DNA of 64,000 nucleotides from Pyxicephalus adspersus. Lineage: Eukaryota > Chordata > Amphibia > Anura > Pyxicephalidae. Below are positions 46,180 to 59,410 of the stretch, one piece after another; position 1 is the first letter of the stretch; each line of letters starts with the position of its first letter. The translations under genes and the position numbers were made by a program. The notes below the pieces were generated by a model. The model was not told the DNA's origin, did not search any database, and was given only the letters and a program-made list of their open reading frames with translations. The stretch lies in contig NC_092869.1 in assembly GCF_032062135.1 (NCBI RefSeq), positions 44,290,758-44,354,757 on the forward strand, given 5' to 3'.

Positions 46180-48990
46180 TGGATTCACTAGGGTGTTCAT
46201 CTACTATTGAATACAGGCTGATCAGATAGCAAACAGAACTTTCTCCTTGCAAATGTTAGTTCACTTTGCTTAGTAAATGAGATAAATTTAGTCATCCAAT
46301 CATGTGCAAGGAATATTCATGTTTTATTAGATATCCTTGGACATGATCTTTGCAAAGTGAACTATCACCACATTTACTAGGATATCCTTTGCAAGGAGAT
46401 CATTCACCCTGGTAAGTGAGCAGCCTAAATTTATTTAATGACTAATCCACAATGTTGTGATTTGGTCTCATAATATGTTATAAATTTGGAGTTTTGGGGG
46501 CATGTTCGGCCGGTATCCAGGATGGATCCGTAATAGCATTGGCAAGAAGCGGTGGGATTCACAGCTCCAAGCCGCCTTCTGACCACCACAGTTTTGGATC
46601 CATCCACCCACAGGTCTTCACAGATCTCCACACATCCATTGCCAAATGGCAAAATTGAGCCCTGACCACCCAAGATGACCATGACAAAGAGGTGAGGGGG
46701 CAAAATTGAGCCCTCAAAAGTTAACGCTGACCACCCAAGATGATGTTGATCTAATGCAGCCTTCCTCCCCGCACCTCCTGCTTTGCGTGCCTCTTTCACT
46801 CCATCGGGAAAGGCCCCATCCCCAACAACTTCTTCTTCAGTTTAGTTTGGAGAGCATGCCGAGGATGTGCGGTTCAGGTGGCATGATAGGATGAAAAATG
46901 TATTTTTCCTTAGTAGGTCACTAAACTAAGACTTCTGTGCTTTATGTAAAATGAAAAAATCCCCAGTGAACTAAATGATTCACAATCATCTGGGGTTGGC
47001 CTTAAGCAAGGTTCATCATATTTCCATATTCCATATGTGGGCATCTGTTGAGCAAGAAGTTAGAAGCTCTCAGATACAAAAGCCGATCTTCTTCCCGGAT
47101 CTAGGATTTGGATCTTCTATTAGCCAATATTGGTCAGTTTATGATCTATCTCCCGTCTTTGCAAAATAAAGATAACCTTATCCTACAATATGCTTGGAAA
47201 CATTTTATATTATAACTTGAAAGGTGTATGTGAACATTTCCAAAATGCCGATTTAATGAAATTAGGAACATGACATTAATTCCAGGAACATGGCCATGTA
47301 TTTCAGTAATTCCAGGGACATGCCATGGGTTTTTTTATCTGCACGCTTGAATGTTTCCCTAAGAACATTCAGCAGATATCATAAGTCATGATATCATAGC
47401 TATATCTCATCTCATAGGATCACTAGACATAAGCCTTATACTGGAGACATTGGTAGACTCCATATGAGTAGTTTTATAGAAGAAATACTCCATAGCTGTC
47501 AGTTCACTGGACTACATAAATTTCCCAGCCATGTTTTACAATACCTATAGTTTGCTTATATATGTATGTATGTATGTTATATATGTATATATTGTAGCCA
47601 AAGTTAAATTTATTTTTCTTTTTGTTTCTGTGAGATTAAAGCCAAAATTCTTCACCGCATTTATCTAACGGAAAGTCTTTCAGTCGTAAAAGTGTCTTTT
47701 CGAGGTTACGTTTGTGAGCTCCAGGGGTTTATAAATAATAAACAGATTTCTTAATAGTTTAAACACATCAGCATGTCCAGACCACTGAAAATAAGACCAA
47801 TGTTTTCTCAACGTTCTATATGGTGTCACTGGGACTCGAACCAGCCCCGTCCATTCTCCGCAGCAGACACGAACCAGTTTGATAGGCTGCCCAACCTCAC
47901 TTTTACAGGCAAAACCTTACTAGACCCCAGGGCAGCCTCTATGAGGTCTAAATTTAAACCAGAACAACGTATGATTGTAAGATAAGACGCCGAGCAGAGC
48001 TCAGGAGATCTTGGCCACAATTTAAGTCATGACAACGCCTTTTGAAACTTACGCCAAACCAAGCTAGGGAAATTTTGGCTTTTTTTTATCTTAGCCGGAT
48101 GTAAATAGGCTATCAACTATGTGCGGGTAAACTTGATATGAAGAATTTTGGGAACCGATGACCAAAAACCTCATAGCTTGTTGTTGTAGGTATCCTCAGA
48201 GGTTCTGGATATCAGAAGATGATGAGAAGCGTTCCGCTTTTCTGAATTTTATGTTAAACACCCCCCTCCCCACCTTCCCAGGGTACATTACATATGTTCA
48301 ATCATTTTCAGATCAACTTTTTAGCAGACTCCTACCCACTGTTATTCTGGAGGTGTCCCAAATTCCTTTTTACTGTGAGCTGCTGAGTTTATTTTTTTAA
48401 AATGGGTTAAATGATCATTCTGTTTTTTTACCAGGGAGAGTAACACTTTTTGAGCGTTTAGACGTTGGTCTGTTGGTAAACCATTTCCATCCAATGGATG
48501 AATTTTCACCATTACCGAGAAGTTGTAAAAGTCTTCTCATGTTCATGTCCATAGTTTTTGTGAGACATATTAAGTTTTGCTGCATACTTTCTCTTGCACC
48601 CAATGGAATAGCTCAACAACAAGCTCAGCTTGGCAATACTGCCAGATCTAAAATGAGTAACAATGAGCATTTTTATTGTCTGAAAGGGAAAACAAGGATT
48701 TGATGTCCTGAACTTCCTATGGTTTGTTTTGACAAACATTTTTTGCGTCGTCAATTGTTACCGCTTTTTTAATGCTTGGACAGCCTGTCTGATGATCAAG
48801 TACTAGGCTGCACTCCGATAGGTGAGTTATGGATCTGCATTCTTTTTGGCAATAATATTTCTCTGTAGATTTCACTTTCAGCATTAGAAGCACTAAAAAA
48901 TGCAGCAAGTATTCTAAGTTCACCTCATTTCCTGTCTGATGGACTACAAGGATTGACAAATTTCCTGTTGATCTGTGCTGTCCATGGTCC
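46180..48990. other. unassigned stretch, no gene seen
   Basis: Frames up to 122 codons (46431-46799, minus) lack a recognisable family. That frame includes a short internal repeat ('gaccacccaagatga' at about 46664 and 46729). TATG-type simple sequence occurs near 47563-47590. No RNA gene. Confidence 0.35.
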
Positions 48991-48998
48991 ATGGATTG

Positions 48999-49490
48999 AA
49001 CAGAAGGAGCCTTTTGCTACAAGGGCAGTGACAGGGGAGAAAAGAATTCCCATGTCCCCACTCACAGATCTTCCTCTTCCTTACAGATCCCTCCTCTGTC
49101 CCAGGACTTTGGTTGGAAGGTTTGATTTCAAGTAATTAATTAAACTGATTGCTTTATAATTTAACCAATAGATATTGATTAGTGGACTGTATTTGGGGAA
49201 AGAGAAGAATGAGTAAAAATTCCCCCTCTTCACTGCAGAAAAAGAAAGCTCACACCTGTCAGGGCAGATAGAGCAGAATGGGCTTTCTAGCTACAAGGGC
49301 AGCGACAGGGGAGAAAAGAACTCCCCTATCATCACTAGCAGATCTTCCTTCTCCCTACAGATCCCTCCTCTGTCTGAGGACTTGATGTAACAGGTAATTA
49401 ATGTTTAGACTTCTACTAATTACTTTATAATTTAGCCAAGAAATATTGATTAGTGGACTATAATTTGGGAAATGGAAGAATGAATGGAAG
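48999..49490 (+). repeat. tandem duplication, period about 274 bases
   Basis: Both copies contain 'gctacaagggcag(t/c)gacag', 'gagaaaagaa', 'agatcttcct', 'cctacagatccctcctctgt', 'actttataatttagcca' and 'atattgattagtggact'. The second begins about 274 bases after the first. Many substitutions show the duplication is old. Confidence 0.85.
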
Positions 49491-49494
49491 AAGA

Positions 49495-51550
49495 CCTTCA
49501 TTTTGGAGTTTACCTTTTTTAAAATCCCAAAAGTTGTGTTTGGTTCTTAAAACACTACATTCATTAAAATAATAACTGGTAAAAGACCTTGTTTGGGCAC
49601 TGGCAGTTATGGGGTGATAACTGTCTTCCTTCTAGTCACCCGGTTACTGTGAAGACTGGAGCTGTACCATCACGCCTTATGCAGGTATGGTTTACCATAA
49701 TCAGGAAGCCATTGCTGGAAAAAGTGTATGAAGACAGAAAGAGGCTGGAAGAAGACACATTAACTGCACCGAGATGGAGGAAATGGATGAAAAAAATAAT
49801 TGTTAGGAATACACAGTACTAGTAGTTTACACCGGGGCTGTCAAACTCCAGTCTCTGGGCTCGGTTCCTGTCCTTTGAGGGTTGTGATTGGACTGCCCTG
49901 GTCTACACTACTGTCATCCATGGTGATTCTTGGACCTGATATCTGCTGCAAATTTCCAGGGATTGGGTATGGATTGCCTATTTTTCCCTTGGCACTAGGT
50001 GTAAATCTATTACTTGTTCAGGACAAAGTTTTTTAAACCATTTCTTATGTTTTAATAACTTAATTTTTGTAGTTACCAAGACCAATATCCTTAAAATGTT
50101 TGGTCACTGCTATAAATACATTTATTTAGGTGTACAAATGCCACTGAATAACTAACTCAGACCCAGCAGTTCCAAATCCAACAGCGTTTGTTATGGCTTG
50201 AGTGCAGCCAGCTAGCTGTGCCAGGTAAAATAGCATTGTCTGGACTAAGGAGACTAGAATAAACCTCGTCCGGGAGGTCAGGATCAGTTTGTGATCTTTT
50301 CCTGGTTGCCTCCTGGAGGTTGGAAGCAAACAGATTTCTCCGGCTGTGTTTCAGGACATAAAATAAAGGGCAGCATTGATAGGCGAATTTTCATGAAGTG
50401 ATTATACTGGTGTGGAGCGCTTACTCCGGGGCGTACGGTTTCAGGAAGTTGCTGTTTTCCTACGAAGAAACACATTTTTAATAAGCTGTTTGTTTTAGCA
50501 CTCCTCCAGCCTCTTTCTCTGTCCTACAAAAACACCAAATGTCTGCGTAGCCGGTTTTTAACTTCTTTTTTCTTTGTGTTCTGGAGGCCGTTCCCAAGTT
50601 TCTGCAGCAGGGTTGGTCCACTCTCATCCTGTTTTCCTGATAAAAATAAACATTTTATGCAGCTGCCTGGAATCAGACGCTGATGATTGCAGAGAATCGC
50701 CAACAGGGGCTGTTTACTCGGTGATCGGGTTAGGACAATAGTGAAGGGTCATCTTTTACATTTTAACAACCCTAGACTACCCAGAAATACGATAGCGCCC
50801 AAAAGAACATTATATTTTTGTTTATTCATTGAGGAAATATTATTGAATTTTTATTGAAAGGTTTTCAGCAAACCAAGGTCACACAAACTGACCGGTCATT
50901 GAGGTTGAAGTTTTTATTTTATGTTGTGTTAGTCTAGGTTTTCTTTGAAGATTTTTTTTGCCCTTCTGCAGTTGCCTATGTTAGGTGAGAGCAATTACTA
51001 AACTAAAAAAGTCATTTTTATGTGATATGGCAAGATTTTCTGTGAACTTTGCTGATTTTGTACTTGGGTCAAATCTTTAGGCATTTATGCATGCAATTTG
51101 AATTGGGTGGTGATACCTCTAGGTTTGGGTTCCAGGAAATAATGAAACCACGGAGTGGTAATTCAATTTACATTGCAAAGCCAATAACAAGGATGTGTGT
51201 GTTACAAATAAGAGCAACACAATAAAATCAATAAAAAAATTACAATTATATATTCTTGATGTACTTATAGTTCAAGCATGGTCCCCAAAGCTTGCATCTT
51301 TGGTACCTTAAGCTACCCAATAAATTGTATCTATAAAACTCCCCCCAACCATTTCTGTGATCACCTTCTGATTAACAATGATACCTGCATGTTTTGTATG
51401 TCTGTCCCTGGACTATTTCATTCTTCTTTGAAATGTTCTGAGTTTTAAGCATTGATAATAAATGTTAATAGTTATTAAAAACCAACACCAAAAATCCATT
51501 TTTGTCTCTCCATGTTCAGAATAGTCTATTCAGTTACTGTTATCAATGTC
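49495..51550. other. unassigned stretch, no gene seen
   Basis: Around 49830-49910 'ggggctgtcaaactccagtc' to 'ggactgccctgg' looks like a hAT-type short element, but a target duplication could not be shown. The rest has short frames only. Confidence 0.3.
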
Positions 51551-51557
51551 TATTATA

Positions 51558-52808
51558 CGAGGGGGTGCTGAGTTCCTGGCTTTGCCCAGAAAGAAGAGAG
51601 CCAGAGTTATAAAATAACACATTTATTCTACATATTCCCCCCTAAGACTGATGCACTTGGTACAGCGTAGTTGCAGTTTTTCTAGACCATTCAAAAAATG
51701 TCCCTTGGTTGGGCCGTAAACCAGCTCTCAGCAGCATTTTTGACGTCAGAAATGTCCTCAAAATGTTGCCCCTTCAGGTGTTTATTCAAATTGGGGAAAA
51801 GATAATAGTCCGAAGGCGCCAGGTCAGGTGAGTAGGGGGGATGGTGGACCAATTGGGAACCCAAGGTGTTCAATTTGGAAACAAAAACATTGGACTTGTG
51901 TGCAGGTGCATTGTCCTGAGAAAAAAAGGATCCCTTTGGTCAACTTTCCACGCCGTTTCATCTTAATTGCCTCCTTCAGCTGGTCCAGGAGGTTAGCATA
52001 ATACTGTCCGGTGATACTAGAGCCCCGAGGAAGGTAGTCCACCAACAAAATACCGTCTTTGTCCCAGAAAATGGACGCCATGACTTTTTTGGCCGGTTTC
52101 TGGGTTCAGAACTTCTTCGGCCGTGGGGAACTACTGTGGCGCCATTCCTTTGACTGTTCCTTGGTTTCAGGATCATAGATGTGGAGCAAGGTTTCATCCT
52201 CAGTCACTAACCTAGCCAAAAAGTCCTGTGCAGCTTCAAAATGGGCCAAAACAGCTCTGGATGCTTCAACTCGTTCCTTCTTCTGATCACTGTTCAAACA
52301 TTTTGGCACCCACTTTGCTTAAATCTTGTGCATGTCTAGGATAGTGGTGATAACAAACCCAACATGCTCCTGTGAGATGACAAGTATATGGGCTATCTTT
52401 TTTGCAGGTATTCGTCTGTCCTTAATAATCAGCTCATGGACATTGCAGGTTGCCGGGTCAGTTGAGGTTGGGGGGGCGCGCACTGCGGGGCTCATCTTCA
52501 ACGGTGAAATGTCCAGTCTTGAAATGAGATATCCAGGTTTTGACAGTGCTGTAGGAAGGACACTTCTCCCCCAGTGTTTGTGACATCTCAGTCACTTCAT
52601 GACAGCCTGTAACTCCAACGACGTGAAACTTGCTTGTGCCTCGGCCATCACAGCTTCTCACTAAAAAGAAAAAACAGTTTTAAGAATTGCAAAGACCTGA
52701 TGTTTGCACAGTTACATACTAAGATATTAGGCTGTCGTATGCCCCCACACTATTTTTTCTATTTCATTTGGAAGGGGACAAAGCCAGGAACTTCTCAGCA
52801 CCCCCTCA
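51558..52808 (-). mobile_element. mariner element, full length
   Basis: Terminal inverted repeats are 'cgagggggtgctgagttcct' (51558) and, inverted, 'aggaacttctcagcaccccc' (ending near 52808). TA flanks at 51556-51557 and 52809-52810. The left repeat has lost four bases (GAAG region) relative to the other copy. The length of 1251 bp is normal for mariner, which carries one transposase gene. Confidence 0.93.
51620..52652 (-). pseudogene. mariner transposase, full length but broken
   Basis: The transposase would bind the terminal repeats and cut and join DNA with a DD34D metal site. From the N-terminus (ATG near 52652, MAEAQASF) one reads a helix-turn-helix part (YSTVKTWISHF near 52540-52560, then PRSARPP). 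Next comes the linker WVPKCLN-like part (PKCLNSDQKKERVEASRAVL near 52250-52309). The first catalytic Asp is in VTEDE (about 52197-52211), the second in QDNAPAH (codon 51913-51915) and the third in PDLAPSDYY (codon 51808-51810). The spacing of 34 residues is exactly DD34D. An early frameshift (about 52595), a stop near 52103 and another frameshift near 51920 break it. Confidence 0.9.
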
Positions 52809-52814
52809 TATTAG

Positions 52815-53830
52815 TTGGATTGTGGAGAATCGTTGTATGTGTAGGTACATTCCAACTCTTTTCTCCAATCTTATCTTCTTGTATTAGCAGAGTTTATCTC
52901 CGAAGAAACTCCTGCACCCATCATCGTTCTGCATCAAAATAGCTTCTGCTAAGAAAATTGCACCTGAAAGAACCACTCACCGAATCATCAAGAGCTTTAA
53001 GATAAAAGGTTCATCTGCAGTGAAGAAGGCTTCAGGAAGTCCAAGAGTGTCCAGGATCATCTCCTTCTGAGGAGTCAGCTGTATAATCATGTTGCCACCA
53101 GTGCAGAGCTTGGCAGTAGGTGAATATGAGTGAATGTGCATACATAGTAGGGCGAAGATGTATAGACCACAACCTTATATCAAAAAGGGCAGTGAAGAAG
53201 CTACTTCTCTCCAAGACAAACATCAAGGACATACCGAAATTCTGCAAGTAGTACAAGGATTGGTCAGCAGGTGACTGGTGCAAAGTGATTTTGTATATTA
53301 TTATATAATAATCGACTGTCTGGAGAAGAAAAGGTCAATGCTGAGTCCTGTGTCATGCCAACAGGGAGGAATCCTGAAACCATGTGTGGGGTTGTTTCTC
53401 ATTCAAGAGAGTGAGTTCTGCCTAAGAACACTTCCAGGAATAAAAAATGTTATCAAAAAGTCCTCTAAAAGAAACTTTTCCCAACATTCCAGGTGCAATT
53501 TTGTGATGATTGGTGGATCGGTGGTTTTTCCAGTGTATGGAGCACAATGATATTGAAATGGCCAGGGAACTTTGCAGATCTTAATGCCAAGGAGAACCTC
53601 TGGATGAAGCAGGTGAACAAGCGAAAATCCCCAAATCTTGATCAACTACAAGCACCAACTAGGCAAGAATGGATCACCATCAGTCAGGATTTATCTCAGA
53701 AACTGATATCCAACTGATAACCTAAAAATTGAAATAATTGGTCCAGATAACATTTTTTATAAAGATATTAGGGGTCTAATTAAAGTTTACATCCAGTGCA
53801 TTTGGGGGGTCAAACACAAACCTCATGAGC
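52815..53830 (+). pseudogene. Tc1-like transposase relic
   Basis: Tc1 transposases are DD34E enzymes of the same superfamily as mariner. The plus strand retains an N-terminal DNA-binding part (about 52970-53055, reading THRIIKSFKIKGSSAVKK and then SGSPRVS). Much further on lies the strongest match at 53555-53720: LKWPGNFADLNAKENLW, which corresponds to the family's WP..SPDLNPIENLW block, followed by a Lys-rich stretch and an EEW...-like ending. The Pro-Ile of NPIENLW is changed to Ala-Lys. The first two catalytic blocks are not readable, and stops and shifts are many. The element is dead and its terminal repeats could not be identified. It directly abuts the mariner copy. Confidence 0.7.
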
Positions 53831-53834
53831 TATA

Positions 53835-56225
53835 GATTGGTACTCTCTTCTATTCTATTCTACAAAATGAGATCTGTGTGAGCCCAAAATGTTGGTAGAA
53901 CTGGATGGAACTTTTTTGGTCAACTTTTTAGATTTTTGAGACTATTTTACATTATAATCAGTTCAGGTATTTTAACTCTTTCCAATCTAGAGTGAATCCA
54001 AATCTAATCCAAAGTGAAAAAATAATGGACTTGGGGTTTGGTGCTTAAAGTATAATTCTTAGCAAAATAATGTAACTTTTTATGGCTGATTCATTTACCA
54101 GAGAAGCAGGTAGCAATTCTTTCTCATTAAGGTGACATCCTATGACTAATTCCTATAATTCTCCAATAAGCGAACGTTAAGAGTTGCTCACTTCTTATTG
54201 ATGACATATATCAAATTTGCTGAGGTTATATTATTTTTTAATGATGTGTTAAGCAGTGTAGGAACAGGGGGTGCAAAGGTCTCAAACAGGACCGAGCCCT
54301 TCACTCCAAATGGTCTGAAGGTTCCCTTCTCATGACCACAATATGGCTGCTCACTGATTTTCCATCATTGGCTTTCTCTTCCTGGCTCTGAATGACTAGG
54401 GCAGAACAGATGGGGTGACACTTATTCTTCCCCAAACTACTCTCCCGGTGACCTCTTCCCAACCAACCACAAAAGACCACATGCTTCTTGGCTACAAAAT
54501 GGCCATGGCACCGTTTTACGGCAGATTCTCTCTTGGCCAGGGTCCATGAAGGCAATTCTCCAACAATTTTCCATACGGAGACCACATCTTTTAAAATTAT
54601 CCGGCCCCCAGCCACTATACACCGCCTCAGGGACAAATTCCATCTGTTTTTTTAGCCCTGTCCATTTACACTCCTCTGTTAGTAAAACTCCCCTGCATCC
54701 AATTCAGAACACCCATCTCTTTGATGGGTTCCCACTCTTTTTTGCTGCCTTCTTTTTTGCAACCCTTCATGGTCCTTACGCGCCATACGCAGCCACCATG
54801 ACAATTACAAACAACCCCATGTAACTCTGAATTAATCCCCACCAACCATTAAACCCCCCCTTCTCCTGACCTTGCCCCAAACCAGGAACCATAACCCAAT
54901 GTGCCAAAAAAAAACAAAAAAGGAGAGAGGGTGGTTGGCCTTCAACTTCCACCTTTGGACTCCAACTGACCACATATTCCCCTCCCATTGTTTCAAAGCT
55001 CTGTCGGCTAACCTGCTAGCCTGACCCTGACCTATTAGGTAAGCCCATGCTTCTGGGCAAAATCTCTTCTGCCAGCTAGATTTGCAACAACGCATAGCCT
55101 GTAAAATTGCATTTACAGCTCAACAAGTAAATACAGAATGTAGGATTACGATGGAAATGATGGTATTCGCATAAAAAAGGTGGGGGAAGAACTCTGATGT
55201 GAACATGGGACTTTAATGAAAAAGGGGATGTAAAAGTGTAAAGGTGGGACTATAATGTAAAGGAGGAGCCCTGACAAGTCTAATAAAATGGGGGGGGGGG
55301 GGGTTGTCACGATTTTAAGGTTGGGAATGCTCGGATGTAAAAGGAATTCTTATTTGAATATAATTGGGAGAACTATGCTATAAAGAGGTGATCTTGGAAC
55401 AAAAGGGGGCTCCTGATGTGAAAGAGGTTGTGGTTAGGGTCTAATCAAAAATTAGCACTGGTGTCCATAGGTCTTTAGCTAGAAGACCATCAGCAGAGAT
55501 GTAGAATTGCCGTGGAAGGAGATGCCAAGGTCAAAATTCTGAATTGGGGCCCAAAGATCTATTGATTTGCCACTGGTTGGGGTAAGGAAAACTTTGGAAA
55601 GATCTCCGTTGTGAGGATGAAACAATTATAAGAGAATCAAGATGGTAACCCATGGGGCCAGAGAGGAGGAGAATTGCTTTAGTTTTGAACAAAATACAAC
55701 AATAGTTTTTGGAAAGCTTGGGCAGAACACACCATTTGTTTTTTTTTAGTGTTTATTTTGTAATTTTGCTCATTTGCAAGGCTACATAATGTCTTGTGAT
55801 GGGTACTTGGAACAGAACTGGTTTCCATGGCTTGTTCTCCTTTAGATCCTTCAGCATTAGAAGCCTCCATATTTCCGTCTGTATAGTTTTCCTTTATTCC
55901 ACATTTAAGTGTTCTCATACAAATAACCTTTTTTGGTTCTATAATCGCTGCTCACACATTTCTCCGTGCTGCACATTTTGCAGCCGACTAACAGCGTCAT
56001 GTTGGCAGCTGTATCAAACACCTGGGTCCTTGTCCCTGAATTCATGCCAGCGTACCTTTGATACTCAGGTTTCCTCTTCAAACCATTGTTTTAAGTGCAA
56101 AAACTTGGATGTTCAGCTAGTGCACAAAAACAAACAAGAAATATGTTTTTTCCATTGTGATGAGCTGACAATGAGATTAAACGACAAATCATTTACACAA
56201 GTGGCCTTTAATAGGGAAGAGATAC
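53835..56225. other. unassigned stretch, no gene seen
   Basis: Minus-strand frames of 68-111 codons at 54301-55095 are not recognisable. The region could be an old retroelement piece. A G run of about 13 lies at 55291-55303. Position 55140-55330 has loose repetition of 'aaaggtgggac'. Confidence 0.3.
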
Positions 56226-56227
56226 TC

Positions 56228-56452
56228 AATACCACACACAATACTACACACAATACTACACACAATACCATACACAATACTACACACAATACTACACACA
56301 ATATCACACACAATACTACACACAATACCACACACAATACTACACACAATACTATACACTATATCACACACAATACTACACACAATACTACACACAATAT
56401 CACACACAATACTACACACAATACTATACACTATATCACACACAATACTACA
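56228..56452 (+). repeat. 12-base minisatellite
   Basis: About 18 units of 'acacacaatact' with variants (TATC, TACC), forming higher-order blocks such as 'actatacactatatcacaca' seen twice. A 222-codon frame that runs into it (55796-56464) shows His-Asn-Thr-Thr repeats only because the unit is a multiple of three. Confidence 0.95.
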
Positions 56453-56464
56453 CTGGCCTTCTGA

Positions 56465-59180
56465 TCACAGGAGGAGACCATGCAAACACAATAGTAACAT
56501 GGAGATACAGTTAGGAGTTTTCATTCTGAGGATTGGAAAGAAGTATGTTATTATGTCATCACTTTGTTTTGAAGGAGTAGGAATGAGCACAGAAGACCAT
56601 TCTCCCCCTTTTGTTCTTAGGGGGTACATACAATTTAAAGCAGAACTAAAGTTCAACTAAAAATCCATTATCAGCCAAGTCATTATTCTAGAAAGGGACA
56701 TGAAATGTCCCTTCTACAAAAATCCTTCCTACCTGCTTGATTGCTCTGGTATCCATCAAAAAAGCTCAGCTCTGCCAAGATACCCAGAAATCCCGTCTTC
56801 CCTTGAGTGTGTCGGGAAACAATGAACTCGGAAGTTCATTCATCCAAGGGTGGACAGTCAAGATGGTTCAGAACGGGGACAGGTGACTATTGCAGGTTTA
56901 GTTTAGCTTGTTCTAGCACTGCACCATCCTTCAGAAATTATGAATTTTAACAACTTGACACAGATCCTGACATTGAGCTGCCTCACGTTTCATATCATTT
57001 GACTTTTTTACGTTGTATCTATTGGATTTTCGGTGCATCCACCACTATTATCATTATAATCCACCAGTTCCACCATATAATCATCACCATTATTAATACC
57101 TCATCTGCTCCTCCATCTTTTTGCTTTGTAGAGTCTCATAGCCATCAATCCATGTGGAAGGTTCGGAGTTTAGGCAACACCTTTTAATGGCTGATAAATG
57201 GCATCTAAGAACTTCTTTCTAAAGAAAAACAATATTTGTAAGAAAACTTTACTTTTTCTGTTGGCTGTAATTCAAAATTACTTTCAAAAGCATCGTTGGC
57301 TGAATAATACATAGAATTTTTTTTGAGCCTCTGAAATTCAGAAATTCCCAAACCGCAAGTCCCATTGAAGTCCAAACTCCATAAAAATCTGTATTATAGA
57401 TCAGAAAATGATGCAATGTTGTGCATAATGGTTTGGAAGCTTCTGGCAGCCCTCACTGAGAAGATTATGGGGCCAAAAAACAGCCCGAGCCACTTCCTTT
57501 AACAATTCCACCAGGGAAACTAAGATAGAAGGGGGACCTGGTGGAACTGGCAATCAAGACAAGAGTCTCAGGCAACAGCAGATTCATATATAAGCCAGAG
57601 TTTGGTCTCTTTTTTTCTCAGAAGCCTTTTGGGAATCCAAACTGCCAAAACTAATAAAGACATTTGGATTTGGTCATCTGAATTCATAAATTCATCCAAA
57701 ATTAAGGTCATCCAAAATTCAAAATCGGCTTTACTGCTATATGCCTAGGTGATGATGATGGATGTTTCTATTTTCAAGCTGTTACGTGAGCCAAATCTCC
57801 ATACGGGCCTGACTGATGGACTCAGTTTAAACTTTTGCATTCTCAAACAAGTCAATGGGAATGCAAAACCCACTTCAAGCAGATAAGATGCAGATCAATA
57901 GGAGGTCAACAGGAAGTCAGATTCATTTTTCAATATAAAAGCATCTGAAACTGATCAACACAGACCCATCTGTAATATTCTGCACTACCCCCACCCCAAT
58001 GAAACCAATACCTGCCACCAGGAGTTCATGCAAAGCTAACATTGGAACACTCACCTTTGTTCTCAGTCTCCTCTCATCCAGCACAAGCACTTTCTTCGGT
58101 CTATGACGCCCGATTGGGGTTGGTAATCTGCCAACATAAAAGCAATTAGGAAACCTTTCTCATTAAAACCAGAAAATGTTCTGATCATTGTAGGATTGCA
58201 ATATTTAATTTTTGAAGACAGAAGTTTCTAAGCTGTCATTGTTGTATCACATGCAGGGTGAACCTTCTCTGCTTTATCAAATCACACATCCGCCTCCTCA
58301 GCAGCAGCTTTTTCTATTCATTGTATATTTTACAGGACGAGATGTTTTTGGCGCACAATCCCGCAGATCTCCTGAATAGAAGATGCTTAATTCACCGTCC
58401 GCACAACAAGCACTTAATCAAATCGAGCTCAGCACGTTGAGCGATACACAAGGTTCGCGCCGGAGGCGGTTAACCCAACATCCGCTAATGGCGGCTTCAG
58501 CCGGGAGGGGACCTCTCCACTTAGTTATTCTCTGTAAACCGAATAAAGAAAAATCATACTTTCTTTTTTTTTTGCTTTTCTTCCTCAAGAGGACCCGCGA
58601 TGCAAACTGCCGTGCTCACAAAAGCCATTTGCTTCAAATAATGCGGCAGATGGTAACGGGATTTGCATATTTCTGAACATGAGTCTCTCAGCATGGGAGA
58701 GAAAAGGAAAAAATGTTCAATAAAGTCGAATAAAACTGAAAATGGCAAAAAATGTCACTGTAAATCTAAAGGAATGCAAGACCTTTCCAGCTCCGCAGCC
58801 TGTAAGTCTTTCATAAGAACTAATTAGCACAGAAGTACAGAGACTTCTTTTGGATTTTGAACAGATTGATGAGATGGAGAAAAAAATTTAAAAAATTAAA
58901 AAGTATTTAATTTTTTTTCCTCGCAATAACTTTCATGACTTTCATAAGGACGCATCGATTCTTCGACAGACCATTTTTAAAGGGACATCGGTCTCCAAAA
59001 TATGACAATAAATACTGGTATAATTCCTTAGATATGTAACATGGCCTCTTTGGTTCTATCCTTTTCTTTTCTTGGAACAAAGTCTTTCATCACAGCTGCA
59101 GTTGTGGATTAGGAATTAAACCAGTCATTAGTTTACATCATTGGATGTGGTTGTGGTAGTCATGAAAGCACAAATATGAT
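56465..59180. other. unassigned; candidate conserved DNA
   Basis: No gene or recognised repeat. Around 58340-58540 the sequence is richer in CpG ('gttcgcgccggaggcggtta', 'gctaatggcggcttcagc') and lacks repeats, so conserved non-coding DNA is possible. Confidence 0.3.
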
Positions 59181-59185
59181 TCATA

Positions 59186-59410
59186 GGACCTGATATAAGC
59201 TCTCCAAGGCTGGAGAGGATACACTTTTATCAGTGAAGCTAAGTAATCCAGCAAACCTGGAATGGATCTGGTCCAGGATTGAAAACATTTGCTAACAAAT
59301 AGCAAATGACTTTGAAGAAATCCATTCCAGGTTTGCTGGATCACCTAGTTTGACGGATTTGACGGAGTTTTTCCTCCACAACCTTGGAGAGCTTTCACAA
59401 ATCAGACCCA
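59186..59410. mobile_element. palindromic MITE, copy 3 (best kept)
   Basis: Arms: 'aagctctccaaggctggaga' (59198) pairs with the inverse near 59380-59395. 'tccagcaaacctggaatgga' pairs with 'tccattccaggtttgctgga'. The centre has 'aacatttgctaacaaatagc'. The length of 225 bp is probably near full size and shows what the copies at 1138 and 35627 have lost. Confidence 0.85.

Noticed and set aside
54301..55095. Three overlapping minus-strand frames that might be one broken gene
   Set aside because: No recognisable domain in any frame and no splice pattern that joins them. Left as unassigned.
55796..56464. 222-codon frame, the longest in the window
   Set aside because: The second half is the 12-base minisatellite. 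The first half has ordinary chance composition and no family resemblance.
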